Positions 1 through 12,000 of a stretch of 45,658 nucleotides of DNA are shown here, in pieces (position 1 is the first letter of the stretch; the number at the start of each line of letters is the position of its first letter). The position numbers and the translations under genes were made by a program. Source of the stretch: an uncultured Clostridia bacterium (GTDB lineage: Bacteria > Bacillota > Clostridia > Christensenellales > UBA1242). The notes under the pieces are model-generated. The model did not search any database. It was given only the letters and a program-made list of their open reading frames with translations, and was not told the origin of the DNA. The DNA is taken from assembly GCA_947626155.1 (NCBI GenBank), contig CANQRC010000004.1, forward strand, positions 1-45,658, in the 5' to 3' direction.

Positions 1-2865
1 CATATCAGCCTCTGGCATAACAATTGAGATACATCCTTTGTTTCCGTAACGGCCACTCATTTTGTCGCCGACAGAGATTTTTCTCTTTTGAGCAATGAAA
101 ACTTTTACAAGTTCGTTTACGCCAGGCTCAAGTTCGTCTTTATTTGCACGTGAGAACACTTGAACATCCACAATAACGCCGCCCTTGCCGTGTTGAACAC
201 GAAGTGAAGTGTCGCGGACTTCTCTTGCCTTTTCGCCGAAGATAGCACGAAGAAGTCTTTCTTCTGGTGAAAGTTCCGTCTCACCCTTTGGAGTAACCTT
301 TCCAACCAAGATGTCGCCAGGCTCAACCTCAGCACCAATTCTAATAATTCCGTTTTCGTCAAGGTTTTTAAGTGCGTCCTCGCCAAGGTTTGGAATATCT
401 CTTGTGATGACCTCGTCGCCAAGTTTGGTTGTTCGGCATTTAAGTTCTTCCACTTTCAAACAGATTGAGGTGAACACGTCGTCTTTAACCAATCTTTCGT
501 TGATGAGGATGGCGTCTTCGTAGTTGTAGCCCTCCCAGTTCATATAGCCAACAAGCACGTTCTTTCCAAGTGCAAGTTCGCCATTTTCTGTGGAGTAGCC
601 GTCAATGATAACTTCGCCTTTCTTCACCTTTTCGCCCTTAACTACGCAAGGTTTCTGGTTGAAGCAGGTTTCGTCATTGGTTTTATCAAATTTAATAAGG
701 TTATATATATCAATATTTCCGTTTATATTCTTAACTCTAACTTCGTCAGCGCTGACATAAACAACTTCGCCGTCCTCTCTTGCAAGAGTTGTGTAGCCGC
801 AGTCATGCGCGACCTTTGCCTCCATGCCCGTTCCAACAATTGGGGCTTCGCTGCGAAGAAGAGGCACTGCCTGACGCTGCATGTTTGCGCCCATAAGCGC
901 TCTGTTTGCCTCGTTGCTGTTTACAAATGGAATAAGGCTTGTAGCAACCGAAATAAACTGTCTTGGAGAAGCGTCCACAAAGTCAACTTGGCTTGCTGGA
1001 ACATCCAAAGCGTAGTCTTTATGGCGGCACATAACTCTCTTATTTATAAACCTGCCCTCTTCGTCAAGAGGCTCAGTTGCCTGAGCAATGTAAGCCTCAT
1101 CCTCAACGTCAGCCATGAAGTATTCGCACTTGTCCGAAACTTTTCCTGTGGCCTTGTCAACTCTTCTGTAAGGGGTTTCAATAAAGCCATATTCGTTAAT
1201 TTTTGCGTAACTTGTAAGTGTGTTAACAAGTCCAATAGCCTGTCCTTCTGGGGTTTCAATAGGGCAAATTCTGCCGTAGTTTGTGTAGTGAATATCACGA
1301 ACTTCTGCGTCTGCTCTTTCCTTCTTAATTCCGCCAGGGCCAACAGCCGAAACACGGCGCTTTTGAGTTATTCCAGAAAGTGGGTTAACTTGGTCCATAA
1401 GTTGGGAAAGTTGGGAAGATGCCACAAAGTCGCGAAGCGCGCGGTTGATAGCCTTTGGATTTATGATTTGTCTTGGAGTAACCTCAGAAAGCTCCTTGCC
1501 CTGCAGGGTTTCTCTGATGTTTGCAACAAGTTTTGTGACGCCAGAGCGGAAGTGGTCATAGAAAAGTTCTCCAACAGTGGCAATTCTCTTATTTGAAAGG
1601 TGTTCAATTTTGTCGGTCTTGCAAATATCTTCCAAAACGTCAAGATACATGCTCATTGATGCCAAAATGTCGTCCATTGTAAGGGTCATAACCATGAGGT
1701 CTTTGGCGTGTTCTTTGATTGCCTGCATTCTCTTTTCTTTTGTCTTGTTGTCTTTAAGAATTTGGGCAAGCACAGGATAATAAACCTCTTCCAAAATTCC
1801 AAGGCTCTTTTCGTCGCAAGGGAAAACGGCAGAAAGTTTAACGCGGTTATTTCCTCTCATCAAATATTTTTTATCCGTGAGTTGAATCCAAACTTCGTTT
1901 ACGCCCGAAGCCTTAATCTTTTGGCAAATGTCAGGCTCGGCAACCGTTCCAGCCTTGGCAATAAGTTCTCCGTCAGGAGAAACAACATCCTCAGCCAAGA
2001 TATGCCCCTCAATTCTTCTTGCAAGGGAGAGTTTTTTGTTTAAGTTGTATCTTCCAACTCTTGAAAGGTTATACCATTGGTCAGAGAAGAACCAAAGGTT
2101 CAAATAACTTCTTGTGGTTTCAGCGGAAGGCACGTCAGCAGGACGAGTTTTTCTTGCAAATTCCAAAAGTGCCTCTTCCTGAGTGTTTTGAGTTTCTTTT
2201 TCAAGCACGTTTTTGATAAGCCTATGTCCGCCGAAGAGTTTTAAAATTTCGTCAGCGGTGTAGCCGAAGCATTTGAGGAAAAGCCCAAGTGTGATTTTGT
2301 GTTTTCTATCAAGCACAACCTTCAAAACTTCGTTTGCGCCCTGTTCAAATTCAATATACATTCCCCTCTTTGGGATGATTTGCCCGTGAAGAGTGGTGTT
2401 GTCTCTTTGTTTGTCACGAACAAGATAGTAGTTTGGAGATTTGATAATTTGGTTTACCACAACTCTTTCAACGCCATTGAAAATGAAAGAGCAATCCTCG
2501 GTCATGTAAGGAATGTCGCCCAAGAACACAACATCTTCAACTGCTTGTCCAGTTTCCTCAACAACAAAGCGCGTTTTTACGTTGAGTGGAATAGAATAAG
2601 TGGCACTTCTTCTTTTGCACTCTTTCTTTGTGTATTTTGGAACTTTGTCAATGACAGGCTCTAGAAAATAGAGCTTTGCCTTTCCAGAATAGTCAACAAC
2701 AGGAGAAAACTCATCAAGGACTTCCTTGATGCCGTTGTCAATAAAATCTTGATAAGAGTTATTTTGAATTTCAAGAAGTGGTGGAATGTCGATATAATCT
2801 TTGAGTTGAGCAAAGGTATATCTCTCAGTTTTTCCAAATTTTTGTTTTTTCATGAATGTGGACAT
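1..2865 (-). CDS. rpoB: DNA-directed RNA polymerase subunit beta (3' end outside window)
   Basis: Catalytic beta subunit of RNA polymerase. About 955 codons are present, so the C-terminal fifth of a roughly 1,200-residue protein and probably rpoC lie beyond the left edge. The reading frame is open to base 1 and is absent from the ORF track, which shows only shadows here. It starts MSTFMKKQKFGKTERY at an ATG preceded by AAGGAG at good spacing. Recognisable blocks include the rifampicin pocket (SQLSQLMDQVNPLSGITQKR), GPGGIKKERAD, ICPIETPEGQAIGL, NRALMGANMQRQAVPLL and GDKMSGRYGNKG near the edge. Residue 501, equivalent to E. coli His526, is Gln. The gene upstream on the same strand is a giant lipoprotein gene, not the usual rplJ-rplL. 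A promoter and a terminator-like hairpin lie in the leader. Identity is certain. Confidence 0.98.
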   Translation of the reverse strand, partial: MSTFMKKQKFGKTERYTFAQLKDYIDIPPLLEIQNNSYQDFIDNGIKEVLDEFSPVVDYSGKAKLYFLEPVIDKVPKYTKKECKRRSATYSIPLNVKTRFVVEETGQAVEDVVFLGDIPYMTEDCSFIFNGVERVVVNQIIKSPNYYLVRDKQRDNTTLHGQIIPKRGMYIEFEQGANEVLKVVLDRKHKITLGLFLKCFGYTADEILKLFGGHRLIKNVLEKETQNTQEEALLEFARKTRPADVPSAETTRSYLNLWFFSDQWYNLSRVGRYNLNKKLSLARRIEGHILAEDVVSPDGELIAKAGTVAEPDICQKIKASGVNEVWIQLTDKKYLMRGNNRVKLSAVFPCDEKSLGILEEVYYPVLAQILKDNKTKEKRMQAIKEHAKDLMVMTLTMDDILASMSMYLDVLEDICKTDKIEHLSNKRIATVGELFYDHFRSGVTKLVANIRETLQGKELSEVTPRQIINPKAINRALRDFVASSQLSQLMDQVNPLSGITQKRRVSAVGPGGIKKERADAEVRDIHYTNYGRICPIETPEGQAIGLVNTLTSYAKINEYGFIETPYRRVDKATGKVSDKCEYFMADVEDEAYIAQATEPLDEEGRFINKRVMCRHKDYALDVPASQVDFVDASPRQFISVATSLIPFVNSNEANRALMGANMQRQAVPLLRSEAPIVGTGMEAKVAHDCGYTTLAREDGEVVYVSADEVRVKNINGNIDIYNLIKFDKTNDETCFNQKPCVVKGEKVKKGEVIIDGYSTENGELALGKNVLVGYMNWEGYNYEDAILINERLVKDDVFTSICLKVEELKCRTTKLGDEVITRDIPNLGEDALKNLDENGIIRIGAEVEPGDILVGKVTPKGETELSPEERLLRAIFGEKAREVRDTSLRVQHGKGGVIVDVQVFSRANKDELEPGVNELVKVFIAQKRKISVGDKMSGRYGNKGCISIVMPEADM

Positions 2866-2882
2866 AGGCTCTCCTTAAATTT

Positions 2883-2924
2883 AAAAAAAGACTCCTTCGG
2901 CAAGAAAAACTCGCCAAAAAAGTC
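2883..2924 (-). terminator. Intrinsic terminator hairpin in the rpoB leader
   Basis: On the minus strand a 15-bp stem (GACTTTTTTGGCGAG with CTTGCCGAAGGAGTC, including G-T pairs) closes a TTTTT loop and is followed by seven T. It lies between a sigma-A-like promoter and the rpoB ribosome binding site. It may end transcripts of the lipoprotein gene, attenuate rpoB, or do both. Confidence 0.75.
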
Positions 2925-2979
2925 CTATTTTAAGTTGTGAATGGCAAAAAATTTCAACATAGCGTTAATTAACTAATTC

Positions 2980-3008
2980 ATTTTATCAAATTTTTTTCTA
3001 AAAGTCAA
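2980..3008 (-). promoter_or_regulatory. Predicted sigma-A promoter for rpoB
   Basis: TTGACT, 17 bases, TAAAAT on the minus strand, about 115 bases upstream of the rpoB start codon and just downstream of the lipoprotein gene stop. A start site near 2973 would place the terminator hairpin about 50 nt into the leader. Confidence 0.7.
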
Positions 3009-3056
3009 TACTTTTTTCAAAAATTTTTGCCATATTTGAAATTTTTTATACTTGTT

Positions 3057-6000
3057 CTAGTTAAATGCAACCGCCGAACCGTAATTTGTGAGGTAAATTT
3101 GCATGGTCTCGCTATTCAATTCAAATTCAACCTTTGCCGAATAAGAGCATTCGCTAGCGCTGAACACATTCTCGTGAACAATAGGCTTGTGTTCGTCCGA
3201 ACTTGTGTGTTCCAAAACAACTTGCTCTCCTCTTAGCGCCGTCTGAATTGACTCTGTCCAATTCTCATTTGCTCCCACGCTTTTAATTGAAGACTTTCCT
3301 GTTATGGAAGAATTTGAATTATCAACATTGTGAGAATATTTAGATTGATTCAAGCCAATTATTGCGCCCAAGTTATAAGAAGCCAAATTGAGCGAATAAA
3401 CCCTAATTTCCATTGAAGCCTCAATGTTAAATTCGTTTCTCACAATTTTTTCATCTTGTATCTTTGTTGCTGTAAGTTTTACAGTGGCCCCTTCGCCAAC
3501 AACTCCCACGAGTCCACCTACGCCGGCCTCTGCAACAGTCAAACCCGTGGCTTTAAGTGAAGCGGAAACATGAATGTCAGCAAAACTTACTCCGCCCGTC
3601 AAAATAGTTCCGCCTACAACGCCTCCCACAAATTCCGTTCCAACAATTGAAATAGAATCAACTGTCACATCCGAAATTGAGGCGCTTCCAACAATCTTTC
3701 CAGCAAATCCGCCAATGTATTTTATTCCTCTTCCTGTGGATATGTCTGTTTCAAAAGGTCTTGTGGAGGTTGTGCTGGCAAGAATATTTTGAGAAACATA
3801 AACTCCTGTCACCTCGCCCGAGTCAATTGTTCCTGCAAAGCCGCCAACGGACTCTGGAACATAAGAGGTTGTCTCAAATGGATTTGAAACGGCAGCCAAG
3901 CCAAACACTTTCACGCCCGAAACATTGCCCCTAGATTGCCCCACAAAAAGCCCTGCAGTTTGTGAGTAAGTTGTAACACGCGTTTCTTCTTGAATATAAA
4001 TTGTCATGTCTTTAACGGTAACACCAGTGTCAATAAGCCCAAACATCAAGCCAACTTTTCCGCCTGTAACGCGAATTTCGTCTTCCAGTTTTGAGAACTT
4101 AATTGTTCCGCTTCCTGTTGCCACGCCAACCAAAGCACCGGCATATGAATATTCGTCAAGAAGAGAGGAATTTTGATTGAAGTTGTTCCCTGCTAAATTT
4201 GGCAAAAATCTTGCTTTTGCAGAGGCAGTTGAGTTGATGTGTGCCATCTCATAATTCCCAACTGCAAGACCAATTACGCCGCCAACAATGTTTGCGCCTT
4301 GCACGGTTATACCACTTTCAGGCAAAACATCCACGTTGAACACTTTTCCGCCATAAAGCCTACCCGCCAAACCACCAACAACGGTGGCATTTGGGAAGTT
4401 TACTTCATTTGGAGTTAAGGTCATGTTCATGACAACGCCAACAGAACTTATGTCGCTGCTTCCAATCTCTGCAAACAGCCCCGCATAGTTTTGTTTGTTG
4501 TTTGAAACAAGTTTAATGTCGGCAATTTCCATATGATTGCCCTCAAAATATCCCAAGAACTTCGTGCTTGAAAGGGCGCTGTTGTCACTGTTTTCGTCGT
4601 ATCTAATGTCAGAAATCAGCCTGTAATATGCTCGGTTTATGTTTACAGAATTGTTTTGTCTTACAACATATTCTTCCAAATCCGTTGCACTGCCAATAAG
4701 AATTGGGTTGTGAATTGCGCCAAGAGCCTCGCAAACTGTTGTATCATAAACATAGTTATAAACAACATTTTCTGCGCCTGTCTCTGGGTCAACAACCGAC
4801 TCAACACTGTCAAGGTTTCGTCTAGAGAACGCAATTATGTTTGGAGAAACAAGTTCCAATCTATTTTTGTTAAACACCGTAGTCCCAAAGTCTCTTGACC
4901 CTGCGTTGCCGTCATTATAGAACCAAACTGCATTTGCGCCTTTTGTGGTCTGATAACTATATGCGTCAAACAGGCTTGTAAAGTCGTCATTTGGGTCAAC
5001 TTGCGCGTCACCCTCTGTGGTCACTTGCTCGCCAAGTTCAAACTGTTTAAGAGTTAATGGCAAAATGATTGCGTTAGGGTCATCCTCAAGGTTTCCAATG
5101 TTCACATTCACGCCATCACTTGTGTCCCCGTTTCCGTCTGGGTCAGGGTCTTGCAGGAAATAGCAATTTGTGATCTTTCCGCCCTCAACATCTTCTGTGT
5201 CAAGTTCGTTAAAGCCCGCAAAGCCATAGCCAGAGTCGTTTCGGTTGTTCAAAACGCTCCAAGAAATGCACCTATCAATTGTGCCCGAATTGGTTATTGT
5301 AAAGCCAGCAACATAAGAGCCGTTTCCCTCCATGTTTATGTTTGTGTAGCAGTCATTTATGACGCCCGAGTTTTCATAAACAAAGCCTGCAATGTTGTTG
5401 TTTGCGTGAAGCGTGTTTTGTGTGCCCTTATAATAAACATCATCTGCGTTTGCCTGTCCGCTAACATAAGAAGAATAAATTTCTCCCGAGTTTTCAATAA
5501 CAAAGCCAGCGGTAAGTTCGGTTGTGCCAAGCGTGTAGTTATACAAACTGCCGCCCTTGTAATAGCAGCCCGCAATTTTGCCCGAGTTGTTTCCCACAAT
5601 GCCGGAAAGGTTGACATTTGCAGATATGTTCAAGTCAGAACGTGAGTTTGTGATAAAGCCAGAGTTTGCCGCGGCAATGCCGGAAACATATGATGCTGAA
5701 ACTGCCTCCGTGCCTCTATAAACCACCGAAAGTGTATGGCCGTTTGACTTAATCACTGCGTTTGCAATTGTTCCCTCGTTCGCCGCTGTCAAAAGTCCTA
5801 TATTATAGGTAGGAGTGTTCACATTTATTGTAACATCTTTTGTTAGGCTGATGGTCATGTTCTTTATAATACAGTTCTCTCTGACCGTGGCAAAAATTCC
5901 AATGTCTGTCAGGTCAGTCATGTTATACTCTCCACCCATGAGAATTTCATAACCATTTCCATCAAACCCTGCAATCTGTGATGTCAAAGGCATAAACTGA

Positions 6001-9000
6001 GAAGTTTGTTCCGCAGTTGCCTGCTCTGTGTTTCTTAAGGTTATGTCGTTTAAGAGGATATACCACTGATTTGAGCCCATGTTCATAAATTCGTCAACTT
6101 TTTCAATTGGCAGAGGGCTTTCCTCTGTGCTCTGCTCATTTACATCAAACGAAAATTCAGTGTAAAATCTGTCAGTTCCAATTGAAGTTGAAGAGTAGAT
6201 GTATGTGCCGCCGTCCATGAGATAATAGCCCGAAACTGAGAAGTGATAGATGTTTGCCGTGTGATTATAAACACGGAGAGGCGTGATTGTCAGCCCGTCA
6301 GCTAGGAAGAAATTCGACCTGTAAGTTTGAGTTTGATTTCCTAAATTAACATCAGGCAAGCCGCTTTCATAAACTGTCCAAACAACTTGGCTTGTCATTC
6401 TTGAAACAAAGTTGTTGACATTTTCAACCACGGCTTGATTGTTCTTGTCATATTCAAGAAAATCAGTAATGGCAAGTTCAAGGGTGTATGGGTTTCCAAT
6501 AGTGTTTGTGATGACGCCGTTTTCCATTCCCCTGACAACATCTTCGTTTACACCCTCGGTGTAGTCATAGTTCATAACAAAGTCCATGACGCAAAGTTTA
6601 AGACTGTCATCAAAAGTTATTCTAACATTGTCCACAATCTTGAAAGCGGAAGTGGTAATTGTCACATAAAGTCCAGGATAACCTTGTTGATAAATGATAA
6701 CATCTGGCGAAATTTGAAGCCTAATTGCTCCGTTTTCCTCAACAACATTTGCAACTTTGGTGTTGGAAGAAGTCATTGTAATTTGCTCTCTTTCAAAGCC
6801 GAAAGAATCCAAAATCAGGCTGTATTCAAGCCCGCGCGCAACATAATAGGTGTTGTCAATGGCATTTTTGCTTGCAAACCTAAGTCTTGCATAGCTTCCA
6901 AGCCTTGTGTAATACATCCTGGTTTCTCTTATGGTTTCTTTGTTTTCTCCGCCATGGACAACAGCAATATCAAATCCCACTGGCACTTTGTCGCTTACGC
7001 TGCTTGCAGGCATAATGTAAGAAATGTAAACTTTTCCGCGGTATCTTGCATCACCTTGCTTATTTAAGAAGTTGATCATTTGCTCATATGTGAATGTCAG
7101 CGAGCCGTCTCTGTAAAGCCCAAAGTTTGGAACGGTCTCATAAACAACACTCCCGTTTTCGTCACTGGTTTCATAAGCAAAGGACAAGGAGATTTCCGTT
7201 GCGCCCTGCTGATAATTTGCGGCGTTGTTTGAAATTGTAAAGGTGTCAAACACGGCCTCAATTGGGTCAAGCGTAACTTCCAAAAGCCCTCTTTGAGATG
7301 GCACAACAACCTCGGCTGTGGTTGAAACATCGTTGATGTTTGAGTAGTTGTTTATGCCAATAAATTTAAGTTCTGCCTCGTCAACATAAACTCTTGTAGA
7401 ACACATCACAGTTGTGCCGTTGTCGTCAATTTTGCTTGAATGAAATTCCAAAATATATTCGCCATAAATTGGGTTTAAATAGCGGTTTTTATATTTGTCG
7501 CTTGTTTGATTTATTGCGCAAACATAACTATATTGTTTGCCCGAAGTTTCTTTAAATGTAAAATCAAACAAATCATTGTTGGTTTCGTTGTTAACATAGT
7601 TTTTCCAAGCATCAATGCTGTTTTGTTCAACTCTTCTGCTTTGAACCGAATTTGGGTCTGTTTGTCCGTTTACAACCTTGTGAATTTCATAATAAACAAA
7701 TTCCACATCGTTTGTCGAGACAATTTCAACATAATCCTCAAAATTTTGATTTGTGGTAATTCTGTGAAGCGTAGAGCCCGTGAAAACTCTTTCTGGACTT
7801 TCTTTGTAGGTCAGTGGCAAGTTGGATAATTTTGCGCCGTCAAGTTCAAACACATAAACTTGTCCCTCAACTTCCACCCTCAAAACAGGCGTAAGAGAAT
7901 AGTTATCAACTGCGTTTTCCACTTCTGGTTTTTTTGTCTTATAAAAGATTACAGTCTGCCCGTCCACCTGCGTCCTTGAGAAACTTCCCTCTTTTGGATC
8001 AACGTCAACGGTGAGGTCTGTATTTGGATTTAGAATATAGTTCTTTCCCTGATAGTTAAGGATGCCGTCTTGTGAAATTGAGAATTCCTTTCCGTCAACG
8101 TCACGAGTTGTCTCGCACAAATAACTTGGTCTAAGATACAATTTAGACTTCTTGTCTCCGCGCAATACATAACTTGTATTGTCGTCAACAACGCTTCCGT
8201 TTATGTTGTTGTCGGCAAAGAACAGCGAAGAGTTTATGTCCTTTTTAAAGTAATTTACAGCCAAAATGTATATTGTCTTTGTTTTGATAACATTCAAAAT
8301 GCTTGAGACATTGAGTTTCGCAAGCCCAGTATTTTTAACTGTTATGTTTGCCGAAACATCCACATTCAAAACGCTTGAAGAGCCAGAAATTGTGATGTCT
8401 GGGTCCAAGTCCAAAGTGCCGCCTGCTGGCTTCAGTGGGTGGAAGTCAGAATTTGTGGTTATGTAGTTGAGCCTTGAAATTTCGTCTTGCGCGTAGCCTG
8501 CCTCCTCAACGCCTACAACGCCTTGAACAGAGAAGTAATACATAAAGAACACATCAACTCCGCTTGCGCCGTCGCTGCTTGACAATTTGAAAGGCGTTTC
8601 TTTTCCAATATTTAGTTCAACTTCTTTGTGTTCAAAAACAAACGAAGAAACATAAGAAATTTTATCAACTGTTTTGTTGACAATCAAAATGTCGCCATAG
8701 AACTTGTCTGTATCTGGGCTCTTTTGGTCAAGTTCGGCGCCGCCGTTTTTTTCTTGCAATGTTCTAGCAAGATAAGATGCCGTTTCAAAAGTGAAAGCGT
8801 CATATTTTCTATCATTTCTATAGGCATTCCCAACAATTCCTGCCACAACAATTTGTTCGTTCAAAAGACCTTGTCGTTGATTTTTAAGACTTTCATCATC
8901 TGGGCTATCTTTTAACTTTTCGTCCAGAGCGTCAATTTTATCTTGAATTGTGTCCAAAAGCCCCGCCCCGTCATTTGTAAGCCCGTCTTTGGCCTGTCTG

Positions 9001-12000
9001 ATAATCATTGAACTTTCAAATATTCCGCCGCCAATATCAACAGCCTCAATTGTGTTTCCGCCAACAGATTGTCCTTTTTCGCTTGAGTAATAAACATTGC
9101 TGCTTCCTTCACTGCTGTGATAATTTTCATAGCCAACAACCGCGCCAACATCGTCAAAACCGCGGAGGAAAGTTCTAATAGTGTTGTTTGAAACAAAGAT
9201 GTCTCTGTTTATGCTTGTAAGCGAGTCTGCATAGCCAACAACTCCCCCAACGCCGCTTGCAGTGCGCGTTCCTGTCACATCAATTGAATCAATAATTCCG
9301 CCCACAAGCAAATTGTCAAGTGCAAAAGAAGTTTGCACTGCCGCCTCGTTGTTCTCTGCAATTTCATTTGGAAGAAGTGAGCCTGTTGCAACATAAGTCA
9401 AAACTCCTGCCACGCCGCCAACATCAACATTTCCATTTGTCTGGCCTGTCACCTTTAAAAGGGTGTAAGAAGTATATTTTGAATAGCCCAAAAGCACCAA
9501 TTCGCCATCTTCAATTCTCTTTATGCCTGAATTTGTTGCCCCAACAACGCCGCCGGCATAAACGTTTCCGCCGTTTGTGTTGATGTTCACATAGTCGTCA
9601 TAATAAGCCATAATTTTTGTTGTTTGCCCAGCAAAATTTTCGGCTTCACGAAGAGGCAAGAAGTATTCAACAACACTGCCCTCTTTGTTGACAGACACTT
9701 TTTTAAATGGAACTTTTTCGTTCTTTTGGTTTACAACATAATATTTTGTGTTGCTGTGTTCGTCAACAACAAACTGGTCTTTGCTGACAAAATATGTGTA
9801 AGATGTGTTATTAACTGTTTCGGTGAAATATTGTCCGCCAAGCCCGTCATCTTGCAACCTTCCATCTTTTTCACTGTCGTAAAGCCTAAAATAGGTTTTT
9901 TCATCATATTTTTCAAAGTTTTGGGTAAGTTGCCCAAAATTAAGCCCTGCCACTGTGCCAAAATAAACAGTGCTGTTTCCAGCATTTATGCTAGAAGCCC
10001 TCGAGCCTTTTTCAATTCTCGTGGCAATGTTCACAAGTGAGCCCTGATTTATTGCCGCCAAAAGCCCAACATAGGCGGTTCCGCTCAATGACAAACTATT
10101 AAATCTGCCCGAGAAGGACACATTTTCAATTGAAGGCAACTCATAGGTGACTTCAGTGCTTCCAACCACATCTGTTTGCGAAGGATTTTGGTTTATTTTT
10201 GCAAAAAGTCCAGCATAAACCTTTCCGCCAACAACCGCCTTGAAATTGGTGTCAGAAATTATAATGTCTGTGATTGAGGCTTGGGAAGTTGTTCCAACAA
10301 TTGTTCCGCTGAAGCCCACAACTTTTCCGTCAACAATTCCAATTGGCGTGGCGTTATTTACTGCCGCCATGCTTATTCTTTCACGCAGTTCATAGTGGCT
10401 TGAAAGTTTTATGTCATTCTTTCCAATATCCAAAACATCTTGAGCCGACCTCAAAAGATAAGGGTTCAGCCTGGAGCCATTTCGATATTGAATGTTAAAG
10501 CAAACAGGATTTTGTGACGAGTCAAGAGAAGTGTAAGAAGTTCCCCACTCGGCAGGATAAATGTAAAGTTTGCCGCTTAAATCTGCGTTAATATTTGTAA
10601 TTTGGTCTTTGTATCTTTCAAAGAACTCTTCAACCGAAAGCGCAATTGTATAAATTCCGTTTCGTCTTTGGGAATCATCAACTGTGTAGGTGAGCATTGA
10701 AGCACTGTATTCGTTTGTTGCATTTGGAATAAATTCTATTCTAATAGAGTTATCTGTTGCGTAAGTAGGATTTGTCAAAACGCCAACCGTCTGCACGAGG
10801 TTTTCGTTTGAAAAATCAATGTCTGCGCTTCCAGACACCCTAGAGATGGTTTTAACTTCAACATATTCTTGAGGAACAATGGTTGCGTCATATCTTTTTG
10901 TGAGGTTTGGCTGTTTTAAAAATGCGCTCAAAACAAAAGGATTTTCCCCAATGGTTTCAAGATAAGATAAAGAGTATTTAAATTCAAAGTTGTCTGGATT
11001 ATAAATTAAAGAGCCAAAACTTCCTGTTTTAAATTCGTTTGACCACTCCGTCCCTCTTTTGAAGTCCACCTCATATTCGTCTCCGTCAAATCCATATGTT
11101 GCTCGTTCTGGCAGATAGAACATAAGCCCTCTGCTTATTGTGAATACAACAGTTTTTGCCAAGCTATCCTCGTCGTTCTTTACTATTCTCATCCTAAAAC
11201 TTACGGCAATTGGTCCCATAGAGTTTGCAATATTGAAATAAACATAATTTTTGTCATAACCTGTTTCGTTGTATTCAAGTTTAATCACGCTATCTTGCTC
11301 GGCGATATTAACGCCCTCTTCATAAGTATAAATTCCGTCTTCGCCGCCACTGCAGTTATCATAAATTCTTGAAATAGACTCGCCGTCCAAAGTGTATCTA
11401 TAGAAATTGGTTGAATTTTCATTGAAAACATTTGGCGTCAATTCCACGGAATAAGAACTGATGCTTCCGCCATAATAAACGGTGTTTGAAAGCGCATAAG
11501 CGTCACCATTTTTCAAATAGAACTCTGAGACAAGAGAATAAGAACTTACATGAATTTTGAAGAGCAAAGATTTTCTTGCCTCCGCAAAGCCATTTGCAAT
11601 TGCAGGCCCGCTGAGGTCAAATTCAAGGTCACACGCCCCATTTATTCTGGTTGTAAGGGTGAAAGTCCAATTTGCCCTATTGGCTGTAACAGAAACAATT
11701 TCATTTGAAGATGGATAAACAACAGAATCATAATTTCCTTTGAATGTAAAGGAAACTGTGCTGCCATAAACGACCTCATCTTTTGATGAAGGGTTTAAAA
11801 TTTCTAGGTTTATGCAGTCTTGATAGTTCAAATCCTCTGCACTAGAAGAAAATTCCGCCTTTGTAACCGCGCTGTTTCCCGTGCTTGTAAATTGAAAAGC
11901 CGTCGTCTCTTCTTTCAAAAGCCTTGTGCAATGAAAAGTCAGCCCGCGGTAGGATGTGCCGTTGTCAAGGAAGAAGTCATACACGCCGTCGCCAAGCCTT

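Noticed and set aside
209-2940. Plus- and minus-strand ORFs over the first 2.9 kb (for example 805-1596, 263 aa)
   Set aside because: All are shadows of rpoB, whose full frame is open from 2865 to the left edge and has the known motifs.
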